DNA from: CAYJEQ01 sp964370185
GTDB taxonomy: Bacteria; Bacillota; Clostridia; Oscillospirales; Ruminococcaceae
Assembly: GCA_964370185.1 (NCBI GenBank)
Contig: CAYJIJ010000014.1
Location: forward strand, 1-41,234
Length of the DNA stretch: 41,234 nt
Reading direction: 5' to 3'
Part shown: positions 32,862 to 41,190 of the stretch, one piece after another
How positions within the stretch are numbered: position 1 is the stretch's first letter
How the letters are laid out: every line of letters begins with the position of its first letter
Translations under genes and position numbers: made by a program
Notes under the pieces: model-generated
The model's database searches: none
The model's input: the letters and a program-made list of their open reading frames with translations, nothing else
Told to the model about the DNA's origin: nothing

Positions 32862-34073
32862 ATGTTTAAGAAAATTTTAGCTTGGGCACTTGCAGTGGCA
32901 ATGCTTACGAGTATGAGCGTGACTGCTTTTGCGGCGAATGGAGTGCCGTCAATCGGCGAATTAAAGGTGGGTGACATTTTCTTTTATGATGGAATGCACG
33001 ATGCAAGTGATGTAGGAGGTCCCTCTTTTCTTAACCCGTACTGGAATGTGGTGGATAATGACAATATTGTTTTAAATCCCGAGGATTCGATAATGCTCGG
33101 AACAGAAGATATTAAAGATTTAGAAGCAGGCGATAAGATAGTTGCGCAGTTATTCATGGTAACAGTTGCTGAAGACCCCGATACAGCGGATTTTGAATTT
33201 GACGTGACATCTCACATCAGAAAATCTGATGTGAGCCGCTATAAAGCCGATATAATCTGGGATACCGACGAGGGCGAAGAGCTTGTGGAAGCTATTACTA
33301 TCGAGCCATTCACAATTTTTGGCAGTTTACAGTACTGTGTGGCAATCCAAATTAAAGATGATGTAGAAGTGGATATGGCTGATTTTGTGGGTAGATTAAT
33401 TCTTTATAAAACAAGTAAAAGCAACCCTATTTCTGCGATGCAGCTAAATGCAGAGCATTTTGCCACAAGGGGATATGGAGCAATCGGCTTTAACGAGTCC
33501 GGCTTTGAAGAGATTTATCCCGAAGCTTTTGAAACAGCGGTAAGGGCAACGAGGGACATTTCATCGCTCGATTCTATCATGCACAGCACCTACCCCGTAA
33601 GAAACTTCGATGCGGCTGACGCTAATGACAGAGCCTCCTTCTACTTCACAGGTATCGGCTACTACCACACAAGGGTAATAGACACCGAGGGCGATAAATA
33701 CATGGCGTTTAACACTGTTCCACACGCTGAAATAGAAGATGCAAACCCAAAAGCGCATATCGACTATGTAAACTTCCCAGGTAATATTAAATTCCATCAG
33801 TTCGGTGTAATGGAGCTCTTCATGGAAGAGGGACAGCACATCTACGCTATGGAAGACGGTGTGATGTACACACTCGAAGACTTTGCAAAAATGCAGAGAG
33901 AAAATCAAGAACTAATCTACGATGAAGAAGACCTTACAGTAGCATTCCAAATGAATGACTACCCAGATACATTCATCTACTCGGATATTGAGCTTGAAAT
34001 GCCCATGGAAGACGAAGTAGTAGAAGAAGCAGAAAAAGAAATCCCTGAAACAGGCGGAGTTTTAGCTGAGTAA
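32862..34073 (+). CDS. Secreted acidic protein of unknown function, paralogue 2, ending in a PETGG motif
   Basis: 403 aa. An in-frame ATG at 32847 overlaps its own GGAGG, so MFKKILAW at 32862 is preferred. The signal peptide (MFKK, hydrophobic core, TAFA then AN) is nearly the same as in paralogue 1. The first 230 mature residues diverge, with different loops, while the last half is almost identical (RNFDAADANDRAS, YYHTRVIDTEGDKYMAFN, LEDFAKMQRENQELIY). The end is EKEIPETGGVLAE, again without a hydrophobic anchor. Long stretches of identical DNA, including silent positions, mark the 3' ends of the two genes (about 60 nt before the last codon are identical). This suggests recent duplication or gene conversion, or strong constraint. 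Exported; the function is unknown. Confidence 0.85.
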   Translation: MFKKILAWALAVAMLTSMSVTAFAANGVPSIGELKVGDIFFYDGMHDASDVGGPSFLNPYWNVVDNDNIVLNPEDSIMLGTEDIKDLEAGDKIVAQLFMVTVAEDPDTADFEFDVTSHIRKSDVSRYKADIIWDTDEGEELVEAITIEPFTIFGSLQYCVAIQIKDDVEVDMADFVGRLILYKTSKSNPISAMQLNAEHFATRGYGAIGFNESGFEEIYPEAFETAVRATRDISSLDSIMHSTYPVRNFDAADANDRASFYFTGIGYYHTRVIDTEGDKYMAFNTVPHAEIEDANPKAHIDYVNFPGNIKFHQFGVMELFMEEGQHIYAMEDGVMYTLEDFAKMQRENQELIYDEEDLTVAFQMNDYPDTFIYSDIELEMPMEDEVVEEAEKEIPETGGVLAE

Positions 34074-34100
34074 TTTTAAATTAATAATTAACTAATAAGA

Positions 34101-34135
34101 GGTGTATTCCTCCGCCGATGGCGGAGGAATACACC
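34101..34135. repeat. Modular hairpin repeat, copy 3 (GGTGTATTCC family)
   Basis: Outer arms identical to copies 1 and 2, inner arms TCCGCC/GGCGGA around GAT: a perfect 16-bp stem. It lies 28 nt after the paralogue 2 stop and may act in transcript termination; no T-run follows. Paralogue 1 also has this family downstream (3361). Confidence 0.75.
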
Positions 34136-34215
34136 CTAATTTATTTTGTAGGAGATGAGCTTTATTCTTGTAAATTATACTACAACAGTACCATAAATTA
34201 CACGGCACATAAGTA

Positions 34216-35055
34216 TTATTTATGGTTGCTTTTTTGGCTAAATTTCTCAAACCACAGTGATATTAAAATCCCTACTACTAAAAGCGGTATAGCCACTGCC
34301 ATTTGCGACATATCAGAACCTGAAACAAATGCGTTTTCAAGCACGGGTATCAGCGAGCCTATCACCATGCCCAGTATGGCGTAATATGTTACCACGGGGA
34401 AGCGTGTTAGGCAGAAGTTAATCAGTATCGCACCTATTGAAAGTCCAAGAGCTACCCCTATGCCGACTGGGGCAAGGATTATTATGTTAAAGTTTGACAC
34501 CGCAGTGATAATAGTAAAATACTGCCCCATTATAAGGAGGAGCATCGAGCCACTAACACCCGGCAGTAGCATACCGGTAGCGGCTATAAATGCGGCGACT
34601 ATTAATGTCACTGCGTGGGAGAGGGTGAGCGTTTCCACTACTTCGGTGGAACCTGTATCACCAACTACCGCAAGTGCTACCATCATGCCACAGGCAAGTA
34701 GAAATGCTAAATAATGATAACTGCGGACACTGCCCATGCTTTTAGCCTTTTTATAAATCATCGGCAAACTTCCCACTATAAGCCCAAAGAAAAAGAAATT
34801 GGTGGGCATAGCAAAATAGGTGATTAGGTATTCAATGAGGCTGCCAAATAGCACAATTCCTATCCCAGCACCAATACCAACTGGCAGAAGAAATTTAATA
34901 CTGCCCCTTATATCCTTTAAAAATCCGCTTATACTGCCAATAAGCTTATCATATATTCCTAAAACAACGGCGAGCGTGCCACCGCTCACACCGGGAATGG
35001 CGTTGGCAATGCCGATTATACCGCCAAATACCGTAAGACGCAAAAACTCAGCCAT
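34216..35055 (-). CDS. popT: DUF368 membrane protein, PopT-type polyprenyl-phosphate transporter
   Basis: 279 aa with eight or so TM helices. Two related motifs mark the inverted-repeat DUF368 fold: NAIPGVSGGTLAVVLGIYD (about 18-36) and GMLLPGVSGSMLLLIMGQY (about 161-179). Members have been reported as PopT, which returns undecaprenyl phosphate from the outer to the inner leaflet, working with or redundantly to UptA (DedA). It would complete the cycle after UppP encoded at 27.1 kb. TGGAGAA precedes the ATG. It is monocistronic, convergent with the secreted-protein gene. The family is certain; the transport role is inferred from published family members. Confidence 0.85.
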   Translation of the reverse strand: MAEFLRLTVFGGIIGIANAIPGVSGGTLAVVLGIYDKLIGSISGFLKDIRGSIKFLLPVGIGAGIGIVLFGSLIEYLITYFAMPTNFFFFGLIVGSLPMIYKKAKSMGSVRSYHYLAFLLACGMMVALAVVGDTGSTEVVETLTLSHAVTLIVAAFIAATGMLLPGVSGSMLLLIMGQYFTIITAVSNFNIIILAPVGIGVALGLSIGAILINFCLTRFPVVTYYAILGMVIGSLIPVLENAFVSGSDMSQMAVAIPLLVVGILISLWFEKFSQKSNHK

Positions 35056-35259
35056 TATATTTTCTCCAATCGTTTTTTATCATTTATCTATATTGTACAT
35101 CAAAATAGTTTACATTATATCACAATATTTTGCAAGCGGATTGGGCGGAGAATAATGCTCATTTGAATTTTTGTGTATATCTTCTCGATATAGCGAATAG
35201 AAATATTTCCCAAAGTATGCATAAAAATAAATATATATCATAAAATTATACTGAAACCC

Positions 35260-35288
35260 TTGACAAATATACATTAAAGCGGTATATT
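35260..35288 (+). promoter_or_regulatory. Promoter of the aspS-gatC-gatA-gatB operon
   Basis: Consensus TTGACA (35260-35265), 17-bp spacer, TATATT (35283-35288). Transcription would start near 35295, just before the T-box leader. Confidence 0.8.
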
Positions 35289-35299
35289 GATAAAAGAAA

Positions 35300-35592
35300 T
35301 AAATATTAACCGCATAAAGACTGTGAAGAGAAGAGTAAGCTTAAATTTTAGTTACAGAGAGCCGATGTTAGCTGTGAATCGGTACAAAGTTTTAGCAGAA
35401 GAACATCTCGGAGTCGCTAACCGAAAGCATTTGCAAGTAGACTTAGCCGTTACCGATGCGTTAAATCGGTAGGCATCGACATTTTGCTGTCCGTGCCGAT
35501 GAGTGGGCTTTTTTAGCTCAGTTGGGTGGTACCACGGAAGATTTTTTACAGCTTTCGTCCCAAGTTTTGGGATGGAGGCTTTTTTTATTTTA
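35300..35592 (+). promoter_or_regulatory. T-box riboswitch leader, specifier loop with overlapping Glu (GAA) and Asn (AAC) codons
   Basis: Stem I features are visible: AGTA of the S-turn (35334-35337), the AGAGAG bulge (35356-35361) and a distal helix GCTTAAA/TTTTAGC. The 3' side of the specifier loop reads AGAAGAACATC (35397-35407), with GAA at 35398-35400 and 35401-35403 and AAC at 35402-35404; no GAC (Asp) codon is present. The T-box proper, TGGGTGGTACCACGG, is at 35523-35537. The terminator stem (35551-35563 with 35567-35579) ends in a T-run. Binding of uncharged tRNA to the T-box would favour the antiterminator and read-through into aspS-gatC. The T-box call is certain; the specifier reading is inference from my manual fold. 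Confidence 0.9.
35551..35591 (+). terminator. T-box attenuator terminator
   Basis: A 13-bp GC/GU stem, arms 35551-35563 and 35567-35579, loop GTT, followed by seven Ts. It competes with the antiterminator that includes the T-box at 35523-35537. Confidence 0.85.
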
Positions 35593-35614
35593 TAGCAAAG
35601 GGAGAGTTTTTATT

Positions 35615-37693
35615 ATGCTTAGAAGTATATACTGTGGCAGAATTACAGAGGGCGAAATCGGAAATATCCATACCGTCTGCGGTTGGGTGCAGACAAAGCG
35701 TGACATGGGCGGAATAATATTTATCGACCTAAAGGACAGGGAGGGTATACTCCAAGTCGTATGCGATGAAAAAGAACTCGGAGCAGAGCAGTTTAAAACT
35801 ATCGAGGGAATTAAAAATCAGTCGGTAATTAAATTTGTGGGGGCTATAAGGCTTCGTGATGAAGAAACCATAAATCCCAAAATAGCCACGGGCACTACTG
35901 AGCTTTTTGCGAGTAAGGTAGAAGTGATGTCGATGGCAAGCGCCCTTCCCCTTTCCTTGGATGAGGACGCCAATGTAAGGGAGGATTTAAGGCTTAAATA
36001 TCGCTTTTTAGACATTCGTCGCCAAAGTGTGCTCGATAATCTCCGCTTTAGGCATAAGCTTCAAAAGCTTATTGAGGATTATATGGACAGCGCAGAATTC
36101 ATAGCTGTTGAAACCCCGATACTCACCAAAAGCACCCCTGAGGGCGCAAGGGATTACCTTGTTCCAAGTAGGGTGCACAAAGGCAGTTTTTATGCACTCC
36201 CACAATCCCCACAGATATTTAAGCAGCTTTTAATGGTAGGTGGAATTGATAGATACTATCAAATAGCCCGTTGCTTTAGGGATGAAGATTTAAGAGCCGA
36301 CCGACAGCCAGAGTTTACACAGGTGGACATGGAGATGTCATTTGTTGAGCAGGAAGATGTACTCGCACATTTAGAGGGGCTTTTTAAATTCCTATTTAAA
36401 GGTGCGATGAATATAGAATTTTCCGAGCCTTTCCAAAGGATGACATGGCATGAAGCGATGGATAAATACGGTGTGGATAAACCCGACCTTCGCTTTGACC
36501 TACCAATAGTGGATATAACTGAGATAGCTAAGAGATGCGAATTCAGCGTGTTTAACAATGTGGCAAAAAGCGGTGGAGTGGTAAGGGCGATAAACATCAA
36601 AAACTGGCCTGATTTTAACCGCAGTGAGATAGAAGACTTAACTAAAAAAGCGATGTCCTACGGAGCTCGTGGAATGGCGTGGATTGCACTAAGACCCGAC
36701 GGTGAGATTTACTCGATACTAACAAAATTCCTCTCAAAGCAGGACATAGACGATATATTAAAAGCTGTGGATGCTAAAGCGGGGGATATGATAATATTCT
36801 GTGCCGATAAGCTCTCGGTGGTAAGAAAGACTTTAGGTGCACTCCGCCTTGACTTAGGGGACAAATTCGGACTTCGCAAAAAGGGGGACTTTAAACCTCT
36901 ATTTGTTGTAGATTTTCCACAGTTTGAATACTCCGAAGAGGAAGACCGCTACATTGCAATGCATCACCCCTTTACAATGCCATATGAAGAGGATATGCAG
37001 TACCTATTTTCAGACCCTGGCAGGGTGCGTGCGCAGGCATATGATTTAGTGCTAAATGGTGTTGAGCTTGGAAGCGGAAGTATTCGTATATATAAAAAGG
37101 ATGTTCAACAGCAGATGTTTAAATCACTCGGCTTTAGCGAAGAGGAAATAGAAAGCCGATTTGGGTTTATGGTAAATGCATTTGCGTATGGTACACCTCC
37201 GCATGGTGGTTTTGCATTCGGACTTGACAGACTTGTAATGCTCATGGTGGGTGCGGATTCACTAAGGGATGTAATCGCATTCCCTAAAGTGAAAGATGCT
37301 TCCTGCCCGATGACCGAAGCACCGACACCAGTTGATAAAGAACAGCTTGAAATCTTAGAGCTTGCATTTGGGACGGAATCTGCGGAGCTAATTGCCGCTA
37401 AGGCTAAAGCGTCCGCTAAAATAGATGTTGAAAATGTGGCGCATCTTGCAAGGCTAATTCTATCCGAGGAAGAGAAAATCGCAATGGGTGATGACCTTGC
37501 GGATATTATAAATTTTGCAAATCAGCTAAGCAAAGCGGATACCAGTGGTGTGGAAGTGACCGCCCATGTAGTGCCGATGCAGAATGTGTTTAGAGCTGAT
37601 GAATGCGAAAAATCCGCCGATAGGGAAGAACTCTTAGTAAACGCTCCAACACAAAAGGACGGATATATAACCGTACCTAAAGTATTTGAGTAG
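35615..37693 (+). CDS. aspS-gatC: Aspartyl-tRNA synthetase fused to GatC
   Basis: 692 aa from the ATG at 35615 (MLRSIYCGRI), with GGGAGAG upstream; an earlier frame start lies inside the T-box and is spurious. Residues 1 to about 600 are a complete bacterial AspRS: OB-fold anticodon domain (VCGWVQTKRDMGG), motif 2 FRDEDLRADRQPEFTQ near 220, a GAD insert in the middle, and motif 3 GLDRLVMLM near 536. From about residue 602 a 91-residue GatC domain follows (KIDVENVAHLARLILSEEE, a central helix, closing YITVPKVFE). GatC normally is a separate small subunit of the GatCAB amidotransferase. The fusion would physically link Asp charging to amidation of Asp-tRNA(Asn). gatA begins 12 nt after the stop. 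No separate gatC is seen. Confidence 0.93.
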   Translation: MLRSIYCGRITEGEIGNIHTVCGWVQTKRDMGGIIFIDLKDREGILQVVCDEKELGAEQFKTIEGIKNQSVIKFVGAIRLRDEETINPKIATGTTELFASKVEVMSMASALPLSLDEDANVREDLRLKYRFLDIRRQSVLDNLRFRHKLQKLIEDYMDSAEFIAVETPILTKSTPEGARDYLVPSRVHKGSFYALPQSPQIFKQLLMVGGIDRYYQIARCFRDEDLRADRQPEFTQVDMEMSFVEQEDVLAHLEGLFKFLFKGAMNIEFSEPFQRMTWHEAMDKYGVDKPDLRFDLPIVDITEIAKRCEFSVFNNVAKSGGVVRAINIKNWPDFNRSEIEDLTKKAMSYGARGMAWIALRPDGEIYSILTKFLSKQDIDDILKAVDAKAGDMIIFCADKLSVVRKTLGALRLDLGDKFGLRKKGDFKPLFVVDFPQFEYSEEEDRYIAMHHPFTMPYEEDMQYLFSDPGRVRAQAYDLVLNGVELGSGSIRIYKKDVQQQMFKSLGFSEEEIESRFGFMVNAFAYGTPPHGGFAFGLDRLVMLMVGADSLRDVIAFPKVKDASCPMTEAPTPVDKEQLEILELAFGTESAELIAAKAKASAKIDVENVAHLARLILSEEEKIAMGDDLADIINFANQLSKADTSGVEVTAHVVPMQNVFRADECEKSADREELLVNAPTQKDGYITVPKVFE

Positions 37694-37705
37694 GGAGGAA
37701 AGACG

Positions 37706-39175
37706 ATGGAACTTACAAAATTAACCCTGCATGAACTGAGCGATAAATTATCAAGCAAGGAAATTTCCTCGGCAGAGCTCACAAATGCATATATAGATAG
37801 TATAAAGAGAAAAGAACCCGAAATTGGTGCCTATATCTCTGTTTTTGCAGAGGAAGCAATGAAGTCCGCTGAAAGAGTGGATGAAAAGCGAGGTAGGGGA
37901 GAAATGCTTTCCAAACTCGCTGGAATACCCTGCGGTATAAAGGATAATATCTGCACAAGAGGGGTGAAAACTACCTGTGCTTCAAAAATGCTTGAAAACT
38001 TCATACCGCCATACGATGCCCATGTTATCGAGAAGCTTAAAGCTGCCGACACAGTAATGCTTGGCAAGATGAACATGGATGAATTTGCAATGGGCTCTAC
38101 CACCGAGAACTCCTATTTCAAAGTGACAAAAAATCCAAGAAACACCCTATGCGTACCTGGTGGAAGCTCGGGGGGCTCGGCGGCGGCGGTTGCGGCGGAC
38201 GAAGCGGTGTTTACACTCGGCTCGGATACTGGAGGCTCAATCCGTCAGCCAGCGGCGTTCTGCGGTGTTGTTGGCATGAAGCCGACATATGGCAGTGTTT
38301 CAAGAAATGGGCTTGTGGCATTCGCGTCCTCCTTAGATCAAATAGGTCCACTCACCAAAGATGTGAGGGACTCTGCAATAGTCCTAAACGCAATTAGCGG
38401 ATATGATAAAAAGGATAGCACCTCTGTAAATAGAAGCTACACCGATTTTACCGCAGAGCTTGATATGGGTGTGGAGGGCATGACAATAGCACTTCCAAAA
38501 CAATACCTCGGCGAGGGAATAAACGACGAAGTTAAAAATGCAGTGCTCACTGCGGCTAAGGTTTATGAAAAAATGGGGGCTACTATTAAAGAAGTATCCA
38601 TTCCATCACTTGATTTGGCACTGCCTGCCTATTATGTAATCTCGGGTGCGGAAGCTTCCTCAAACCTTGCAAGGTTTGACGGCATACGCTATGGACACAG
38701 GGCGGAGAATTTCTCCGACATAGAAGAGCTATACAAAAAATCACGCAGTGAGGGATTTGGCAAAGAGGTTAAAAGAAGAATTATGCTTGGTACATTTGCC
38801 CTAAGCTCTGGCTACTATGATGCATACTATAAAAAAGCGCTTGAGGTTCGTACTATTATAATGAAAGAGTTTGCAGAAGTTTTTAGAAACCACGCCTGCA
38901 TACTTTCACCAGTTGCGCCGACTGTCTCCTATAAAATAGGGGAGAAAACCGAAACTCCGCTCGAAATGTACATGGGGGATATATGCAGTGTGCCTATTAA
39001 TATAGCAGGTCTTCCTGCACTGGCACTTCCATGCGGTGAAAATAGTGAGGGACTGCCTTTTGGAATGCAGTTAATCGGCAAGGCTTTTAGTGAAACTACT
39101 CTATATAGAATAGGTAATGCCTACGAGCGTGAAACATCTGCTTATCATCTGAGCAAATACACAGGGGGTAAATAG
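37706..39175 (+). CDS. gatA: Asp-tRNA(Asn)/Glu-tRNA(Gln) amidotransferase subunit A
   Basis: 489 aa, an amidase-signature enzyme. Catalytic Lys79 (GIPCGIKDN), Ser154 (GGSSGGS) and the nucleophile Ser178 (GSDTGGS) fall at the same numbers as in Staphylococcus GatA. It releases ammonia from glutamine for the transamidation done in GatB. AGGGAGGAAAG lies before the ATG, 12 nt after the aspS-gatC stop. The GSIRQPAAF segment and the C-terminal GLPALALPCG are typical. It forms the heterotrimer with the GatC domain of the fusion and GatB. The gatB start follows after 3 nt. Confidence 0.97.
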   Translation: MELTKLTLHELSDKLSSKEISSAELTNAYIDSIKRKEPEIGAYISVFAEEAMKSAERVDEKRGRGEMLSKLAGIPCGIKDNICTRGVKTTCASKMLENFIPPYDAHVIEKLKAADTVMLGKMNMDEFAMGSTTENSYFKVTKNPRNTLCVPGGSSGGSAAAVAADEAVFTLGSDTGGSIRQPAAFCGVVGMKPTYGSVSRNGLVAFASSLDQIGPLTKDVRDSAIVLNAISGYDKKDSTSVNRSYTDFTAELDMGVEGMTIALPKQYLGEGINDEVKNAVLTAAKVYEKMGATIKEVSIPSLDLALPAYYVISGAEASSNLARFDGIRYGHRAENFSDIEELYKKSRSEGFGKEVKRRIMLGTFALSSGYYDAYYKKALEVRTIIMKEFAEVFRNHACILSPVAPTVSYKIGEKTETPLEMYMGDICSVPINIAGLPALALPCGENSEGLPFGMQLIGKAFSETTLYRIGNAYERETSAYHLSKYTGGK

Positions 39176-39178
39176 AGC

Positions 39179-40603
39179 ATGATTAAAAATTATGAAATGG
39201 TAATAGGACTTGAAGTTCACTGCGAGTTAAAGACTGAAACTAAAATATTCTGCTCCTGCCCCACGGAGTTTGGTGCCCAGCCTAATACACAGGTGTGCCC
39301 AGTATGCCTTGGGATGCCCGGGAGCTTGCCCGTGCTAAACGAGCGAGTGGTGGAGTATGCAATAAAGGCAGGGCTTGCCACAAACTGCAACATCAGCAAA
39401 TTTTCAAAGCAAGACAGAAAAAACTACTTCTATCCAGATCTCCCCAAAGCCTATCAAATTTCGCAGTACGACCTACCACTATCCCACGGAGGACACCTTG
39501 ACATCGAAACAGAGGGAAGCACAAAACGCATAGGCATCACCCGTATTCATATAGAAGAGGATGCAGGCAAACTTGTCCACAATGACAAAGAGGGTACATT
39601 CATAGACTGCAATCGCTGTGGTGTTCCACTTATAGAAATAGTATCCGAGCCGGATATGCGCTCAGCTGAAGAAGCTGTTGCATACTTTAGAAAGCTTCGC
39701 GCCATACTATTATATACGGATGTGTCCGACTGCAAGATGAATGAGGGTTCGCTCAGATGCGATGTAAATCTATCTATAAGGAAGATGGGGGAAGAGAAAT
39801 TTGGCACACGCACCGAGATGAAAAATCTAAACTCCTTCCAATTCGTACAAAAGGCAATAGAGTACGAATACAAAAGGCAGATAGATTTAATAGAGAGCGG
39901 TGGCGAAGTTGTGCAGGAAACCAGAAGATTTGACAGCACAAGCGGTAAAACATTCTCCATGCGTAGCAAAGAGGATGCAAATGACTATCGCTATTTCCCC
40001 GATCCAGACCTCGCACCAATAATCACAACCGAGCAGCGCATAGAGGAAATAAAGGCGAAAATCCCTGTGCTTCCAGATGAGAGAAAGGCTATATATATAA
40101 ATGAGTACTCACTCACAGCCTATGATGCCGAGCTCATTATAAGCGAGCCCGAGATTTCCGCCTATTTTGAAAAGGCTGTGTGTAAAACAAAACATACTAA
40201 GGTAGTAGCAAACCTCATGATAGGCAGTATCTTAAAATCGGAAGAAGAGGGAGAAAAAATCTCTCCAACTGTACTCGGCGAAATTGCTGAGCTTGTAGGC
40301 GGGGGCTATATTAATAGTAGTGTGAGCAAAAAACTGATAGCAGAGCTTTGGACAGCCGAGGAAAACACCGATGTTCGTGCCTATGTGGATAAAAACGATA
40401 TGGGGCAGATAAGCGACAGTGCACAGCTAAAAGCGATAATATCGGAAGTGCTCGCCAAAAACCAAAAACTTCTCGCTGACTACAAAGGCGGTAAGACAAA
40501 TGCATTTAAAGCACTCGTAGGGCAGGTGATGGCAAAAACCTCGGGAAGAGGTAATCCCATTATGATTAACGAGATACTGACGGAGGAAATAGCAAACGAT
40601 TAA
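39179..40603 (+). CDS. gatB: Asp-tRNA(Asn)/Glu-tRNA(Gln) amidotransferase subunit B
   Basis: 474 aa, standard length. It starts YEMVIGLEVHCEL and has the kinase/amidotransferase site motifs CSCPTEFG, CPVCLGMPG, DLPKAYQISQYD, and RIHIEEDAGKL; the C-terminal YqeY-like tail domain ends QVMAKTSGRGNP. It binds mischarged tRNA, activates the acyl group with ATP, and accepts ammonia from GatA. GGGGG lies within the end of gatA. It is the last gene of the operon; I see no clear terminator before the tRNA promoter. Confidence 0.97.
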   Translation: MIKNYEMVIGLEVHCELKTETKIFCSCPTEFGAQPNTQVCPVCLGMPGSLPVLNERVVEYAIKAGLATNCNISKFSKQDRKNYFYPDLPKAYQISQYDLPLSHGGHLDIETEGSTKRIGITRIHIEEDAGKLVHNDKEGTFIDCNRCGVPLIEIVSEPDMRSAEEAVAYFRKLRAILLYTDVSDCKMNEGSLRCDVNLSIRKMGEEKFGTRTEMKNLNSFQFVQKAIEYEYKRQIDLIESGGEVVQETRRFDSTSGKTFSMRSKEDANDYRYFPDPDLAPIITTEQRIEEIKAKIPVLPDERKAIYINEYSLTAYDAELIISEPEISAYFEKAVCKTKHTKVVANLMIGSILKSEEEGEKISPTVLGEIAELVGGGYINSSVSKKLIAELWTAEENTDVRAYVDKNDMGQISDSAQLKAIISEVLAKNQKLLADYKGGKTNAFKALVGQVMAKTSGRGNPIMINEILTEEIAND

Positions 40604-40812
40604 AAAGAATATAGAAATCTATTATAGGGGTATGGCAAGACATGCTCCTGTACGATTTCTGAAAATTAACAAGAAAATAAAAAGGTGAGAAATTCACTTG
40701 GGATGCGCCTCTGTGAGGTTAGCCATGACCTAAGATTTAGCTTCTCTAATTCACTTAAATCTACGCTGTAAAATAAATACAAAAAATATGTAAAAAAATA
40801 TTGAAAAACCTA
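40604..40812. other. Unassigned spacer between gatB and the tRNA cluster
   Basis: About 210 bases with no ORF. It contains a short dyad AGATTTA/TAAATCT (around 40732-40765), an AGGT-TAGCCATG-ACCT hairpin near 40718-40733, and a repeated AATTCACTT. A small RNA is possible but I cannot assign a family. Confidence 0.35.
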
Positions 40813-40841
40813 TTGACTTCTAAAAAAAGTTATAGTATAAT
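40813..40841 (+). promoter_or_regulatory. Promoter of the tRNA cluster
   Basis: TTGACT (40813-40818), 17-bp spacer, TATAAT (40836-40841). A GCCGCT/AGCGGC hairpin (40850-40866) lies between it and the first tRNA. Confidence 0.75.
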
Positions 40842-40872
40842 AATCTACGCCGCTAAGATAAGCGGCTGATGT

Positions 40873-40948
40873 GGGAGCATAGCTCAGCTGGGAGAGCATC
40901 TGCCTTACAAGCAGAGGGTCACAGGTTCGAGCCCTGTTGTTCCCACCA
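40873..40948 (+). tRNA. tRNA-Val (UAC)
   Basis: Full cloverleaf: acceptor GGGAGCA pairs with TGTTCCC, anticodon loop CTTACAA gives UAC, TTCGAGC T-loop, and CCA is encoded at 40946-40948. Confidence 0.95.
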
Positions 40949-40951
40949 CAT

Positions 40952-41028
40952 GGCCCGGTAGTTCAGTTGGTTAGAACGCTAGCCTGTCACGCTAGAGGTC
41001 GAGGGTTCGAGTCCCTTCCGGGTCGCCA
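40952..41028 (+). tRNA. tRNA-Asp (GUC)
   Basis: Acceptor GGCCCGG with CCGGGTC, anticodon loop CTGTCAC gives GUC, discriminator G, encoded CCA. It lies 3 nt after tRNA-Val and shortly downstream of the AspRS operon. Confidence 0.95.
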
Positions 41029-41034
41029 AAAAAT

Positions 41035-41110
41035 GCCTCTGTAGCTCAGTCGGTAGAGCAGTGGACTGAAAATCCACGTGTCGCTGGTTCGATTCCGGCC
41101 GGAGGCACCA
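41035..41110 (+). tRNA. tRNA-Phe (GAA)
   Basis: Acceptor GCCTCTG with CGGAGGC, anticodon loop CTGAAAA gives GAA, T-loop TTCGATT, discriminator A, encoded CCA. Confidence 0.95.
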
Positions 41111-41190
41111 AAAAAATTTAGAGGATTTTTTTGGTGGGAGATATAGAAAAATAAGAAACACTAAGGCAAAGAGAAACTGAAAAGTGAAAT

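Noticed and set aside
35287..35472. Plus-strand ORF of 61 codons before aspS
   Set aside because: It is the stem I and specifier region of the T-box leader, not a coding sequence.
35522..35614. N-terminal extension of the AspRS-GatC frame
   Set aside because: It begins inside the T-box motif and reads through the terminator; the ATG at 35615 has a ribosome site and matches the AspRS N-terminus.
40979..41161. Minus-strand ORF of 60 codons
   Set aside because: It lies across tRNA-Asp and tRNA-Phe; the open frame is an accident of tRNA sequence.
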